This document shows positions 1-5,312 of a stretch of DNA of 5,836 bases, in pieces. The notes below the pieces were generated by a model that was not told the DNA's origin, made no database searches, and saw nothing but the letters and a program-made list of their open reading frames with translations. Numbering within the stretch: position 1 is the stretch's first letter; the number at the start of each line of letters is the position of its first letter. A program made the position numbers and the translations under genes. The DNA is taken from the NCBI GenBank assembly GCA_003541675.1, contig DPMC01000063.1:1-5836 (forward strand), read 5' to 3'. The stretch comes from Acidimicrobiaceae bacterium (GTDB lineage: Bacteria; Actinomycetota; Acidimicrobiia; Acidimicrobiales; MedAcidi-G1).

Positions 1-488
1 AGGGCAACCACGACGGGCCCCGGCCGGCCGCTGGTGGCAATGGTGAACGCCGCGGTTACCACCTGGGGTAGGTCTGCGGCGTTGTCCACCTCGACCACCC
101 ACTTGGCCAGGTCGTCGAAGAACGACGTGTACTCGACCTCCTGAAAGGCCTCCAATCCCCGGTGGGGACGCCCCACCTGGCCGACGAATAGGACCATCGG
201 CGTCGAACCTTGGTCGGCGGTGTGCACGCCGATGGATGCGTTGGTGGCCCCGGGGCCCCGGGTCACGAAACACACCCCGACCCTTCCGGTGAAACGGGCC
301 CATGCCTCGGTCATATAGGCAGCGCCGCCCTCCTGGCGACAAGGCACGTACCGGAGACGATCCTCTACGTCGTGGAGAGCGTCCAGGACCGCCAGGTAGC
401 TCTCGCCGGGCACCCCGAACGCCGTGTCGACCCCCTGGGCCAGGAGGCAGTCGACCAGCAGGGCACCGCCGGTGCGACGTCCGGTCAT
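1..488 (-). CDS. Thiamine-diphosphate-binding enzyme, acetolactate synthase (IlvB)-like, N-terminal part only
   Basis: The visible 162 codons are the N-terminal Pyr domain of a ThDP-dependent enzyme; the rest lies beyond the left edge. Residues 21-30 (DTAFGVPGES) match the opening of this domain. RQEGGAAYMTEAWAR (51-65) contains Glu53 at the position of the Glu that activates the ThDP aminopyrimidine. VTRGPGATNA (75-84) and the following STPMVLFVGQV are the typical cofactor and subunit-contact strands. AFQEVE (114-119) resembles the acetolactate synthase signature. Members decarboxylate a 2-oxoacid such as pyruvate and transfer or release the product. Acetolactate synthase, a benzoylformate decarboxylase-like enzyme, sulfoacetaldehyde acetyltransferase and oxalyl-CoA decarboxylase relatives share this domain, and the substrate cannot be read from this fragment. 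The ATG at 488-486 is chosen because the domain begins soon after it and it overlaps the upstream stop by ATGA, implying translational coupling to the small membrane protein gene. The family is certain; the exact function is not. Confidence 0.93.
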   Translation of the reverse strand, partial: MTGRRTGGALLVDCLLAQGVDTAFGVPGESYLAVLDALHDVEDRLRYVPCRQEGGAAYMTEAWARFTGRVGVCFVTRGPGATNASIGVHTADQGSTPMVLFVGQVGRPHRGLEAFQEVEYTSFFDDLAKWVVEVDNAADLPQVVTAAFTIATSGRPGPVVVA

Positions 489-703
489 CCGTCCCCGCCG
501 GACCCGCCGCCAGGTGACCCGTCATCAGAAGGCCGGTCCCTGCTGGCCAGAAATACGACGCAGGCCGATAGGAAAAGCACCGATCCGATGGTGAACAGGA
601 CGTCGCCGATCCGGATGGACGCCACCACGAACACCAGTGCACACGCCAAGAAGAGCCACCAGCTCAGCCCTTCGGCGTCCCTCCAGAACGGCTGTGATCC
701 CAT
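485..703 (-). CDS. Small two-helix membrane protein of unknown function
   Basis: This is a 72-residue protein I cannot assign to a named family. Residues 1-12 are a short polar head (Arg8, Asp9, Glu11). Two hydrophobic segments follow, about residues 13-30 (LSWWLFLACALVFVVASI) and 34-53 (DVLFTIGSVLFLSACVVFLA), joined by a very tight turn with one Arg. The tail, residues 54-72, starts SRDRPSDD and ends in a Gly-rich stretch. The basic residues flanking the hairpin suggest both ends face the cytoplasm. The amino-acid pattern is clearly that of a membrane protein rather than a shadow frame, and the stop TGA (487-485) overlaps the ATG of the thiamine-diphosphate enzyme, so the two are probably co-translated. 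The start at 703-701 is the first Met of the frame. An ATG at 710 lies in another frame with poor, Arg-rich content. No strong Shine-Dalgarno sequence is visible; GGCAGG lies a little upstream. A functional link to the enzyme is inference only. Confidence 0.7.
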   Translation of the reverse strand: MGSQPFWRDAEGLSWWLFLACALVFVVASIRIGDVLFTIGSVLFLSACVVFLASRDRPSDDGSPGGGSGGDG

Positions 704-771
704 GGGCCATAGCCTGCCAGTTCCGAACGTTGGGCTGCGACGCGGCGGCCGGCCACGACTACCGTCCGACC
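704..771. promoter_or_regulatory. Short divergent intergenic region, presumed promoters for both flanking genes
   Basis: These 68 bases separate two divergently read genes, so they should hold both promoters, or the promoters may reach into the coding ends. I see no convincing -35/-10 pair. A small symmetric element, GTTCCGAAC (720-728, four-base arms around one base), overlaps the self-complementary AACGTT (726-731) and could be part of an operator. Such short palindromes also occur by chance. Neither gene has a strong Shine-Dalgarno sequence here. Confidence 0.3.
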
Positions 772-1512
772 ATGGACTTGGGCATTGCCGGACGTACTGC
801 GTTGATCACCGGGGCCTCTGCCGGCCTTGGTCTGGCCTCTGCGCAGGCTCTGGCCGCTGAGGGGGTACGGGTAGCATTGGTCTCGCGGTCAACCGAAAAG
901 CTGGCCGCCGCGCTACCCACTGTTGCCGGCGAGCCGGTCTCCGTCGCTGCGGACCTGACCGACGACGAGTCGATCGACGCCATGTTGTCCGAAGTAGTGG
1001 CAACCCTCGGCCACGTGGACATCCTGGTGGCCAACGCCGGCGGACCGCCTCCAGGCACGTTCACCTCCACTGACGACGACCTCTACCCGGCGGCCCTGCA
1101 GTTGAACCTGCTGGCCCACGTCCGGATGTGCCGGGCCCTCATCCCGCCCATGCGCGAGCGAGGTTGGGGACGGGTAGTGGCCATCACTTCGGCCACGGTG
1201 CGCGAACCGTCCCCGAACCTGATGCTTTCCAACACCGCCCGGGCCGGACTGACAGCGTTCCTCAAGACCACGGCCACGGAGGTGGCCGGCGACGGGGTGA
1301 CGGTCAACTCGGTCCAGCCGGGCCTGCACGCCACCAGCCGCCTGCGCGAACTCTACGACGACCTGGACGCCGTAGCCGCCGACCACCCCATGGGGCGGAT
1401 CGGCGACCCGGGCGACTTTGGGCGGATCGTGGCCTTCCTGTGCTCGGAGACCGCCAACTATGTCAACGGCACCGGCCTACCGGTGGAGGGCGGTTCTCTC
1501 AAAGGGTCCTGA
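772..1512 (+). CDS. Atypical short-chain dehydrogenase/reductase, 3-oxoacyl-ACP-reductase-like, catalytic Tyr and Lys replaced
   Basis: The product is a 246-residue single-domain SDR. The nucleotide site is intact: TGASAGLG (13-20), Ser38-Arg39 after the second strand (suggesting NADP(H)), Asp61 and NAGG (88-91). Asn112 of the catalytic tetrad and Ser140 (ITSAT) are present. At the Tyr position, 13 residues after the Ser, stands Ser153, and at the Lys position Arg157 (LSNTARAG). From memory, a BKR-like SDR subgroup with P-x-P-N-L-x-L-S-N-x-x-R is described as lacking a perfect catalytic tetrad, so this looks like a conserved variant rather than a damaged gene. The C-terminal NSVQPG (179-184) and GLPVEGG motifs are normal. 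ATG 772 is chosen because MDLGIAGRTALITGAS fits the family N-terminus; the same frame is open back to 637 but that extension is Arg/Pro-rich and overlaps the divergent gene. No Shine-Dalgarno sequence is obvious, so initiation may be leaderless. Whether the enzyme reduces a carbonyl substrate is uncertain. Confidence 0.92.
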   Translation: MDLGIAGRTALITGASAGLGLASAQALAAEGVRVALVSRSTEKLAAALPTVAGEPVSVAADLTDDESIDAMLSEVVATLGHVDILVANAGGPPPGTFTSTDDDLYPAALQLNLLAHVRMCRALIPPMRERGWGRVVAITSATVREPSPNLMLSNTARAGLTAFLKTTATEVAGDGVTVNSVQPGLHATSRLRELYDDLDAVAADHPMGRIGDPGDFGRIVAFLCSETANYVNGTGLPVEGGSLKGS

Positions 1513-1524
1513 CCTTGTTTATTT
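1503..1524 (+). terminator. Weak candidate intrinsic terminator at the SDR stop codon
   Basis: A short hairpin spans the stop codon: AGGGT (1503-1507) pairs with ACCTT (1512-1516), including one G-T pair, around the loop CCTG. It is followed by the T-rich run GTTTATTT (1517-1524). The T-run stands out in this GC-rich sequence, but the stem is only five pairs, so efficiency is doubtful. Confidence 0.28.
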
Positions 1525-1747
1525 GCAGCAGGTTCCCTCGCGAAGACGCCACCCACAGCAAACCGGAAAGCAGTACTCGGCAACCGCCGAAGATCCCCGT
1601 TGAACGTCAGCGAACTCTTCGCTCCACCCTGCCCTTTGCCAGCCGAAAGTGGCTGAGATGATCACCATACGCAGCGTGTCCAATCCGGATCCTCATCGGT
1701 GCGGGCATACCTCCGCCCCGGCTGAATCGCGGCGGGACGGACCGCCG
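1513..1747. other. Convergent intergenic region without a recognisable gene
   Basis: This stretch lies between two genes that converge on it. I find no supported coding frame, tRNA or repeat. It holds two small perfect hairpins without U-tracts: AGCGAA/TTCGCT with loop CTC (1609-1623) and CAGCC/GGCTG with loop GAAAGT (1640-1655). A GC-rich hairpin next to the aminotransferase stop is listed separately. CCGCC at 1713-1717 could compete for pairing with GGCGG of that last hairpin. Frames open across this region are extensions of shadow frames from the flanking genes. Confidence 0.5.
1730..1747 (-). terminator. GC-rich hairpin directly after the aminotransferase stop, candidate terminator
   Basis: A perfect six-pair all-GC stem, CGGCGG (1730-1735) with CCGCCG (1742-1747), encloses a six-base loop. 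It begins at the base next to the stop codon of the aminotransferase gene (1750-1748). No T-run follows on the minus strand, so it is not a canonical intrinsic terminator. U-poor hairpins of this kind are often proposed as terminators or mRNA 3'-end stabilisers in GC-rich actinobacteria. Confidence 0.35.
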
Positions 1748-2839
1748 TCAGTCCAGGTCGGCCAGTACCTCCAGAAACCGATCGTTCTCGGCTGGTGTGC
1801 CTATCGTGACCCGGATCCCCACTCCTGGAAACGGTCGGACCACCACGCCCCGCCGTTCCAAAGCGGGAAAGACCTCGTCGGTACGCTCACCCAGAGGCAG
1901 CCACACGAAGTTGGCGTGGGCGTCGGGCACCTCCCACCCAGCGTCCCGCAGAGCCACCGCCACCCGGTCGCGTTCCGAGGTCAGCCGGTCGATCACGACC
2001 TGCACCTCATCACGGGCGGCAATGGCGGCTAACGACCCCACCTGGGCCAGATGGTTCACGGCAAACGGGATCAGGACCTTGTCGATCTGCTCGGCCACCG
2101 ACGGGTCGGCCACGCCATACCCGGTCCGGAGGGCCGCCAAACCGTAAGCCTTGGAGAACGTCCGCAGCACCACCACGTTGGGATGATCAGGCACCAGGGC
2201 GGCGATCGGATCACCCAGGTCCGCGGTCACGAACTCCCGGTAAGCCTCGTCGACCACAACCAGCACGTCGTCGGGCACCCGCTCCACCAGCGAACGGATC
2301 CGATCCACGTGCAGCGCGGTCCCAGTCGGATTGTTGGGGTTGGCCAGCACCACCAGCTTGGTCCGGCGCGTCACGGCCGCGGCCAACGCATCCAGATCGG
2401 CGGTGTGTCCAGCCAGCGGAACCGCCACCTCGGTGGCCGCGGTGATCGCCACATCCACCGGATAGGCCTCAAACGACGGCCACGGATAGACCACCTCGTC
2501 TCCAGGGTCGACGTAGGCCAAGAAGAGCTGCTGAAGCAGGCCGACTGACCCGCAGCCCGTAACTACCCGTCCGACGTCGACACCCAGCCATCCGGCCAGG
2601 GCATGACGGAGCTCGACCGCCCCATGGTCGCCGTAACGGTTCACCTCGCCGACCGCCGCGGCCACCGCCTTGACCACCGATGCCACCGGCGGGTACGGGT
2701 TCTCGTTGGATGACAACTTGACCGCTTGGGCCTCGTCGGTCGAATCGAGGCCGTGCTCGTCGGCGGCCATGGCCACCGACTTTCCGGGCCGATACGAGGC
2801 CATGGCAGCGACGGATGCCCTCGGTCGCCCCACCGTCAT
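1748..2839 (-). CDS. pat: PLP-dependent aromatic amino acid / histidinol-phosphate aminotransferase (Pat/HisC type)
   Basis: The 363-residue product is a complete fold-type I aminotransferase of normal family length. The N-terminus carries YRPGKS (16-21) and KLSSNENPYPP (41-51). GCGSVGLLQQL (95-105) is the PLP phosphate-contact region. ANPNNPTG (166-173) holds the PLP-contacting Asn. VVDEAY (195-200) supplies Asp197 for the pyridine nitrogen and Tyr200. TFSKAYGLAALRTGYG (227-242) contains the Schiff-base Lys230 and Arg238. Arg343 in GIRVTIGTPAEND is the likely substrate-carboxylate Arg. GCGSV, NVVVLRTFSKAYGL and ANFVWLPLG read more like mycobacterial Pat (phenylalanine aminotransferase) than like the true HisC of the same genomes, so an aromatic 2-oxoacid/amino acid pair with 2-oxoglutarate/glutamate is the best guess; HisC activity cannot be excluded. 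No his genes lie nearby. The ATG is supported by GGAGGAG five bases upstream and overlaps the preceding stop by ATGA. This is the last gene of the operon, coupled to the FAD-dependent dehydrogenase. Confidence 0.92.
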   Translation of the reverse strand: MTVGRPRASVAAMASYRPGKSVAMAADEHGLDSTDEAQAVKLSSNENPYPPVASVVKAVAAAVGEVNRYGDHGAVELRHALAGWLGVDVGRVVTGCGSVGLLQQLFLAYVDPGDEVVYPWPSFEAYPVDVAITAATEVAVPLAGHTADLDALAAAVTRRTKLVVLANPNNPTGTALHVDRIRSLVERVPDDVLVVVDEAYREFVTADLGDPIAALVPDHPNVVVLRTFSKAYGLAALRTGYGVADPSVAEQIDKVLIPFAVNHLAQVGSLAAIAARDEVQVVIDRLTSERDRVAVALRDAGWEVPDAHANFVWLPLGERTDEVFPALERRGVVVRPFPGVGIRVTIGTPAENDRFLEVLADLD

Positions 2840-4329
2840 GGCGTCTCCTCCTCGGTTGGCTGGTCAGCGGTCGACGGGACGGGCGCGCAGTGTGCACCCC
2901 GGCCGGGATTGAACAGGTCGTTTGGGTCCAGTGCCGCCTTAACCCGACGCATCATGTCCAACTCCACGGGCGACTTCTGACGTCCCACACGGTCCAGCAG
3001 GTCTTGGCCCACACCGTGTTCGGCACTCACCGTGCCGCCCATGCTCCACAGCAGCTCGTCGATGGCGTCGGTAATCGTGGCAGCCAGATCGGAATCCATT
3101 CGGCTGCCCCGCTCGAGGGCGGGTACGACGTAGAGGTGCAGGTTGCCGTCGCCTAGATGGCCGAATGAGTAGACGACGGCATGGTCGCCACACATCTCGA
3201 CGGTCACCGCCTCGACGGCCCGCTGGAACTCGGCCACGCGGTCAATGGGCACCGCGGCGTCGAACTTTGCCCCCTTGGCGTCGAACAGGGTCTCGGGCGG
3301 AAGTTCGTCGCGCATCAGCCAGAGGTTCTCCTCCTGGGCGACGGTCATGGCCACCGTGGCGTCCACCACCAGGCCGGCACCGAGCGCGTCGGCCAGAAAC
3401 CCCTCGGCAGTGGCGTCCATCGAAGAGCTACCGGAAAACCGGGCCAGCAAGTACCAGTCCGCCACCGTCGCCAGCGGACGCAGCACACCGAACGCGCCAA
3501 TGGTGCCGGCCACTCCGGTCTCGGGGACCAGTTCAAAAGCCGTCAAGCCGCCGTGGTCCCGCGCGCAGGCCATGGCAAAGAGCTCGTGCACGGCATCTAG
3601 GTCGGACAGCGCGGCGAACATCGTGCGGTGATGGTCCTGTCGGGGGTGGAGGCGTAGCACCGCCTGGGTCACGACACCCAGTGATCCCTCGCCTCCGATG
3701 AACAGGTGCTTGAGGTCGTACCCGGTGTTGTCCTTTCGCAGCGCCCGCAGCCCGTCGAACACCTCGCCGTCGGCCAGCACAACCTCGAGTCCCAGCACGC
3801 TGTCCCGGGCTGGCCCGTAACGCAGCACGTTTAAGCCACCAGCGTTGGTCGACACCGCGCCACCCACCGTGGCCGTGCCCCGGGCCCCCCAGTCCATGCC
3901 CAGCTCCAGATCTACCGCGGCGGCCGCCTGCTGGACCTGCTCGATGGTGCAGCCCGCCTCGGCGGTGATGGTGAAGCGGGCCGGGTCGACCGAAACGATC
4001 CGGTTCATGCGGGAGGTGGACAAGAGGACCGATGGACGATCCGTGGTGGGAACTGAACCACCAGACAGCGACGTGTGGCCTCCCTGGCTGACGATGGCCA
4101 CGCCGGCCGCCGCGCACAGTCGCACCACGGCCCGGACCTCGTCGACTGAGTTGGGTCGGGCCACCAGGAGCGGCGTCCCGGAGAACACACCCCGGTAGTC
4201 GACGGTCAGATGCAGCGCGTCGGACGGCTCCAGCCATCCCCCGGCGCCAAGGATGGCCTGTAGTTCGTCGACCAGTCGTGCTTCCGGCGAGGAGACCTCA
4301 AGCATCGGCGCATCGTAGGACAACCCCAC
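2836..4329 (-). CDS. FAD-linked D-2-hydroxyacid dehydrogenase (D-2-hydroxyglutarate / D-lactate dehydrogenase type, GlcD family)
   Basis: The 497-residue flavoprotein belongs to the VAO/GlcD family and oxidises a D-2-hydroxyacid to the 2-oxoacid. The FAD-binding domain covers roughly residues 50-230: VARPNSVDEVRAVV (56-69), the pyrophosphate-loop GGHTSLSGGSVP (83-94), GGAVSTNAGGLNVLRYG (156-172) and GGEGSLGVVT (212-221). The C-terminal substrate domain has GHLGDGNLHLY (390-400), SAEHGVG (435-441) and the closing KAALDPNDLFNPGR. By analogy with human D-2-hydroxyglutarate dehydrogenase, His391, His398 and Glu437 are the likely Zn ligands and His438 the base. Arg340 and Lys355 keep the 15-residue spacing of its carboxylate-binding Arg/Lys pair. 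There is no signal peptide or membrane segment, so it is probably cytoplasmic, passing electrons to a flavoprotein or quinone acceptor. The start is uncertain: GTG at 4329 lies 24 bases after the upstream stop without a clear Shine-Dalgarno sequence, and ATG at 4305 (residue 9) is an alternative. It overlaps the aminotransferase gene by ATGA. The substrate is not determinable; glycolate oxidase subunit GlcD is the main alternative name. Confidence 0.92.
   Translation of the reverse strand: MGLSYDAPMLEVSSPEARLVDELQAILGAGGWLEPSDALHLTVDYRGVFSGTPLLVARPNSVDEVRAVVRLCAAAGVAIVSQGGHTSLSGGSVPTTDRPSVLLSTSRMNRIVSVDPARFTITAEAGCTIEQVQQAAAAVDLELGMDWGARGTATVGGAVSTNAGGLNVLRYGPARDSVLGLEVVLADGEVFDGLRALRKDNTGYDLKHLFIGGEGSLGVVTQAVLRLHPRQDHHRTMFAALSDLDAVHELFAMACARDHGGLTAFELVPETGVAGTIGAFGVLRPLATVADWYLLARFSGSSSMDATAEGFLADALGAGLVVDATVAMTVAQEENLWLMRDELPPETLFDAKGAKFDAAVPIDRVAEFQRAVEAVTVEMCGDHAVVYSFGHLGDGNLHLYVVPALERGSRMDSDLAATITDAIDELLWSMGGTVSAEHGVGQDLLDRVGRQKSPVELDMMRRVKAALDPNDLFNPGRGAHCAPVPSTADQPTEEETP
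2845..2851 (-). promoter_or_regulatory. Strong ribosome binding site for the aminotransferase gene
   Basis: GGAGGAG is read on the minus strand, five bases before the ATG at 2839-2837. It lies inside the final codons of the upstream FAD-dehydrogenase gene, so it fixes the aminotransferase start at the ATGA overlap and favours coupled translation or reinitiation. Confidence 0.75.
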
Positions 4330-4353
4330 AAGGCCGATCCGTTGAGGGACCCG

Positions 4354-5145
4354 TCAGCCGGTGCCGTACACCGCGCCACCGTCAACCTTGATGACCGAGC
4401 CGGTGGCGAACGACGAAGCGTCCGACGCCAGGTACAGCGCCGCACCAACGATCTCGTGCGCCTCGCCGGCCCTCCCCAGGGCCAGCCGACGGCGGAACCC
4501 CTCATGTGCGCTTTCCGGCCAGTGGGTGGAGATGTCAGTCAGGAACGGGCCGGGTTGCAGGCAGTTGACCCGCACCGTCGGCCCGTAGGCCCGGGCGAAC
4601 GACTCGGTCAACGAATGTACGCCAGCCTTGGCAGCTCCGTAGATGGCCTCGACGGCCGTAGGCGCCGATGCCGAGATGGAGCTCACGTTGATGATGCTCC
4701 CGCCACCGTCGGCCACCATCCGGGTACCAAAGGCGGCCGACAGGCGAAACGTGCCCCGTAGGTTCACGGCGATCGTCTTGTCGAAGAGCGCAGGCGTGAC
4801 CTCCTCTAACGACGGGTAGAGCGGTGAGCTGCCGGCGTTGTTGACCAGCACGTCGCAACGGCCGAAGGCCTCATAGGTGGCCTGGACCAGGGCATCGCAC
4901 TGGTCCCAGTCGCCGACGTGGCACACCACCGGGAGGATCCGGCGGCCCGTCGCCTCGGCCACCTCGTCAGCGAGGGCGGTGCAGTTCTCGAGCTTGCGGC
5001 TGGCCACCACCACGTTGGCTCCGCACCGGGCGAACGCCTCCACCATGGCCCGGCCTAGTCCCCGGCTCCCTCCGGTCACCACGACCACCCGATCGGCCAG
5101 ATCGACGAGTTGCTGTTCAGGGTGGCGTTTGATCAGGTCCGGCAC
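4354..5145 (-). CDS. Classical short-chain dehydrogenase/reductase with intact catalytic tetrad
   Basis: This is a 263-residue NAD(P)-dependent oxidoreductase of the classical SDR family. Counting from the GTG at 5145, the Rossmann motif TGGSRGLG is at 24-31 and Ser-Arg (SRKLEN) follows the second strand, hinting at NADP(H). NNAG is at 102-105, and the tetrad is Asn128, Ser156, Tyr169 and Lys173 (YGAAK). NCLQPGPFLTD and GSVIKVDGGAVYGTG give the usual C-terminal half. Members act on alcohol/ketone pairs, and the substrate here is unknown. The frame is open upstream to another GTG at 5253, but that segment is Arg/Gly/Pro-rich and unlike SDR N-termini, whereas VPDLIKRHPEQQLVDLADRVVVVTGG is a normal length lead into the first strand. 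No Shine-Dalgarno sequence precedes 5145, so a leaderless transcript is possible and the start is the weakest part of this call. It is probably the first gene of the three-gene minus-strand operon, 24 bases ahead of the FAD-dehydrogenase, and it diverges from the VOC gene. Confidence 0.9.
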   Translation of the reverse strand: MPDLIKRHPEQQLVDLADRVVVVTGGSRGLGRAMVEAFARCGANVVVASRKLENCTALADEVAEATGRRILPVVCHVGDWDQCDALVQATYEAFGRCDVLVNNAGSSPLYPSLEEVTPALFDKTIAVNLRGTFRLSAAFGTRMVADGGGSIINVSSISASAPTAVEAIYGAAKAGVHSLTESFARAYGPTVRVNCLQPGPFLTDISTHWPESAHEGFRRRLALGRAGEAHEIVGAALYLASDASSFATGSVIKVDGGAVYGTG

Positions 5146-5180
5146 AGAAGCGATTCTGACAGCCCGCCTAGGGTGCGCCC

Positions 5181-5312
5181 ATGACCGGAGCGGGTGACCA
5201 CGATCGGGGGGTCCTCCCTCTACCAATCGCCATCCTGAACGGCCGCAAGTCACTCAGCATGCGGTTCACCCCCGACACTCGACATCCGGTGCGCGAGGAT
5301 CAACAGCCATGA
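5181..5312 (+). CDS. Possible 43-codon small ORF or leader peptide overlapping the VOC gene start
   Basis: An ATG at 5181 opens a frame of 43 codons whose TGA (5310-5312) overlaps the VOC ATG (5309-5311) as ATGA. The peptide begins MTGAGDHDRGVLPLPIAILN and ends PVREDQQP. It has no recognisable domain, signal or membrane segment. AGGG (5170-5173), seven bases before the ATG, is a modest ribosome binding site. In its favour are the overlap geometry, used twice elsewhere in this window, and its position in a space otherwise lacking a gene. Against it are weaker third-position G/C bias than the neighbouring genes and no family resemblance. It could be a regulatory leader, a small protein or chance. 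The VOC gene also has its own good ribosome binding site within this frame. Confidence 0.3.
   Translation: MTGAGDHDRGVLPLPIAILNGRKSLSMRFTPDTRHPVREDQQP
5295..5299 (+). promoter_or_regulatory. Ribosome binding site for the VOC-family gene
   Basis: GAGGA sits nine bases upstream of the ATG at 5309 and supports that start codon for the VOC gene. It lies within the last codons of the possible 43-codon frame. Confidence 0.6.

Noticed and set aside
637..771. A 45-residue N-terminal extension of the first SDR.
   Set aside because: The residues are Arg/Ala-rich, do not resemble an SDR N-terminus or signal peptide, and overlap the divergent membrane-protein gene. The Met at 772 fits the family.
210..860. 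A 216-residue open frame on the plus strand.
   Set aside because: It is antisense to the thiamine-diphosphate enzyme and membrane-protein genes, is Pro/Gly/Arg-rich without domain motifs, and the opposite strand reads as recognisable protein.
913..1386. A 157-residue open frame on the minus strand inside the first SDR.
   Set aside because: It is a GC-rich shadow of a well-supported SDR, with Gly/Arg/His-rich composition and no motif.
1609..1655. Two perfect short hairpins in the convergent spacer as terminators.
   Set aside because: The stems have only five or six pairs and are not followed by T-runs on either strand, so they are mentioned only within the intergenic entry.
1660..1740. A possible degraded tRNA or attachment site.
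   Set aside because: No T-arm consensus, acceptor pairing or flanking direct repeat could be found.
3165..3701. Plus-strand open frames of 128 to 178 residues opposite the FAD-dehydrogenase gene.
   Set aside because: They are rich in Arg, Pro and Ser, as expected for shadow frames of high-GC coding DNA, and have no recognisable domain.
3533..4237. A 234-residue open frame on the minus strand within the FAD-dehydrogenase gene.
   Set aside because: It is in another frame of the same strand, its residues are Arg/Gly/Pro/His-rich, and the overlapping frame carries all the FAD-family motifs.
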